From: Planctomycetota bacterium
Lineage (GTDB): Bacteria > Planctomycetota > UBA1135 > GCA-002686595
DNA length: 6,106 bases
Direction of reading: 5' to 3'
Assembly: GCA_022447405.1 (NCBI GenBank)
Contig: JAKVCE010000141.1
Location: 1 to 6,106, forward strand
Each line of letters begins with the position of its first letter. Positions within the stretch are counted from its first letter, which is position 1. Shown one piece after another: positions 4,729-6,106 of this stretch. Both the position numbers and the translations under genes were made by a program. Under the pieces are notes generated by a model that saw only the letters and a program-made list of their open reading frames with translations, ran no database searches and was not told the DNA's origin.

Positions 4729-6106
4729 ATGCAAGCTCTCGCTCTCATCTTGTTCGCAGCGCCCCTCGTCCAGGATCCACAGGTTCTAGACGCCCGGATC
4801 GACTCCGTCACGGTCTATCCGAGCTCGGCGCACGTGCACCGTTCATCGGAGGTGCTCACGGCAGATGGCAGCTACGTCATCTCGGGCCTCACGAATGACC
4901 TCGACCGCTCCAGGGTCCGGGTGAAGTGTGCGAGCGCGGAGATCGTCCGGGTGGAGGTGCTCGAGCGTCTCCAGAAGGAGGTCACCGACGAGGAGATCGC
5001 CGCCCTGGTCGAAGAGCTCAAGGCCGCGAAGCGCGAGCTCGAGGCGGCTAATGATCGCGGGAGATTGAACGAGGCGATGCGGGTCCACCTCACCGAGCTC
5101 TTCACTCGGGAGCAGGAGGCGAGCGCGAAGAGCCTCTCCGAAGGGAGCGCGCCCACGGAGGCCTGGGACGCGAGCTTCGAGTTCCTCTCCCGCAGGATGG
5201 AGCAGGTGCTCACCGCGAAGCGTGAGCTCGGCTGGGAGCTCCAAGAACGCGACGAAGCGATCAAGAAGCTAGAGCATCAGATCGGGGATGCTCGCAGCGG
5301 CGCCCTGCGCCCGGTCATCGATGTCTTGGTGGAGACCGCTGGGGTCTCTGGCGGTGGCGCCAGGGTCGAGGTCGAGTACGTCGTCAACCGCGCCGGCTGG
5401 AGCCCCGTCTACGACCTGCGCGCCGCGAGCGACGCCGAGAGCGTCCGCCTCGTCTACCGCGCGGAGGTCTACCAGAGGACCCTCGAGGACTGGGACAACG
5501 TGGAGCTACTGCTCTCGACGGCGCAGCCGCACCTCGGCGCGCAGGGTCCGGACCCCCAGTCGAGCTGGGTAGACGTCCTTGAGCCCGTATCCAAGGGCAG
5601 ATTCGGGGCCCGCGCCGACGCGCCCGCCAGCATCAGAGGGCTAGACACGGCAGCTATCGAATATGACGCGGAGGTCCTGGAGGAGGGCGCAGCGTCTTTA
5701 GCTTGGACCCACGCAGCGGTGGAGTCCGAGGGCCTCTCGCTGCGCTATCGGATCGCGAGGAGCGAGACGGTGGAGTCTAGAAACGAGCCAACCGTCGTCC
5801 TCGTCGGGCAGGCTGACCTTGAGGCAGACCCCGAGTACTACTGCGCTCCCGCGCTCGACACGACGGTCTGGCTGCGTGGGATCGCGACGAACACGAGCCC
5901 GTGGACGCTCCTCCCGGGACGCGCCGCGGTCTTCTTCGGCGCCGACTACCTCGGCGACGCCTCGCTCGGCATGGTCCAGGCGGAGCAGGAGTTCACCCTC
6001 CACCTCGGCGCGGCGCCGATGATCAGCATCGAGCGCACCCAGTTCGAGGACGTCGAGGAGGAGCCCGGCTTCCTCTCGAGCGTCATGAGCAAGCGCCGCT
6101 CTTGGC
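4729..6106 (+). CDS. MuiA-family protein: DUF4140 N-domain, coiled coil, DUF4139 C-domain (3' end beyond the window)
   Basis: The frame is open for 459 codons to the right edge with no stop. The product begins with a hydrophobic segment (MQALALILFAAPL, 1-13) that looks like a short signal peptide, though it lacks a basic residue. A DUF4140-like domain follows: IDSVTVYPSSAHVHRS (24-39), YVISGL (49-54) and DRSRVRVKC (59-67). Next come charged helical segments (about 78-130 and 150-186) suggesting coiled coil. A DUF4139-like domain starts near 212, with VEYVVNRAGWSPVYDLRA (214-231), ...LEDWDNVELLLSTAQP (252-267), then WLRGIATNTSPWTLLPGRAA (381-400), the FFGADYLGDASL strand-turn (402-413) and FTLHLGAAPMISIER (422-436). 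This is the order of 'mucoidy inhibitor MuiA family' proteins, usually about 500-600 residues, so roughly the last fifth is probably missing. Function is poorly defined, and an envelope location is inferred. A linker at about 279-335 uses more minor codons (AGA, CTA, TTA, GTA) and is likely variable. The start is set by AGGAGG. Confidence 0.88.
   Translation, partial: MQALALILFAAPLVQDPQVLDARIDSVTVYPSSAHVHRSSEVLTADGSYVISGLTNDLDRSRVRVKCASAEIVRVEVLERLQKEVTDEEIAALVEELKAAKRELEAANDRGRLNEAMRVHLTELFTREQEASAKSLSEGSAPTEAWDASFEFLSRRMEQVLTAKRELGWELQERDEAIKKLEHQIGDARSGALRPVIDVLVETAGVSGGGARVEVEYVVNRAGWSPVYDLRAASDAESVRLVYRAEVYQRTLEDWDNVELLLSTAQPHLGAQGPDPQSSWVDVLEPVSKGRFGARADAPASIRGLDTAAIEYDAEVLEEGAASLAWTHAAVESEGLSLRYRIARSETVESRNEPTVVLVGQADLEADPEYYCAPALDTTVWLRGIATNTSPWTLLPGRAAVFFGADYLGDASLGMVQAEQEFTLHLGAAPMISIERTQFEDVEEEPGFLSSVMSKRRSW

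Noticed and set aside
4843..5264. Minus-strand open frames opposite the MuiA-like gene
   Set aside because: They mirror the Glu/Leu-rich coiled-coil coding of the plus strand. The plus strand has a strong ribosome site and DUF4140/DUF4139 landmarks.
1..6106. Defence system, CRISPR array, transposon ends, tRNA or rRNA genes
   Set aside because: No tandem spaced repeats, terminal inverted repeats, transposase motifs, cloverleaf-like or rRNA-like segments were seen on either strand. The genes present are metabolic or envelope types.

Overview
The window is GC-rich bacterial DNA, by eye about two thirds G+C, with strong preference for C or G in third codon positions (CTC, GTC, GAG, GCG). It carries tightly packed, mostly single-copy-looking genes and no sign of mobile elements, RNA genes or CRISPR repeats. 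The gene set is a MuiA-type secreted protein (DUF4140/DUF4139), two radical SAM enzymes with B12-binding-like N-termini, a DMT-family exporter and a small polytopic membrane protein. This would suit a high-GC Gram-negative such as a planctomycete or a myxobacterium-like 'delta' lineage, but nothing in the window fixes the taxon.

Layout, left to right. (1) On the minus strand, a small three-helix membrane protein (502 to 146) is followed after 7 nt by the N-terminus of a second, probably membrane-anchored protein that starts at a TTG (138) and runs off the left edge. (2) A 93-nt divergent spacer with a 6-bp dyad separates these from an EamA/DMT transporter on the plus strand (596-1528). (3) The transporter converges with a minus-strand radical SAM gene (2952 to 1543), with only 14 nt between the stops. 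A perfect 8-bp GC hairpin lies over the end of the radical SAM gene. (4) A 177-nt divergent spacer leads to a second radical SAM gene on the plus strand (3130-4641). (5) After 87 nt, a strong AGGAGG starts a MuiA-family protein at 4729 that runs off the right edge with 459 residues visible.

The central point of interest is the head-to-head pair of radical SAM proteins. Both have the same architecture: a Rossmann-like 'B12-binding' N-domain, a CX3CX2C radical SAM core and a C-terminal extension. They share matching landmarks (GGPHPS, a D-x-LP-x-P linker, PFK-x-TEL), so they look like diverged paralogues. Neither shows the DxHxxG cobalt-ligand motif. No pathway can be assigned, because no carrier, glycosyltransferase or precursor gene sits between or beside them. 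The remaining genes look like ordinary accessory or housekeeping envelope functions, and I do not see a defence system or other clearly new multi-gene machine here.
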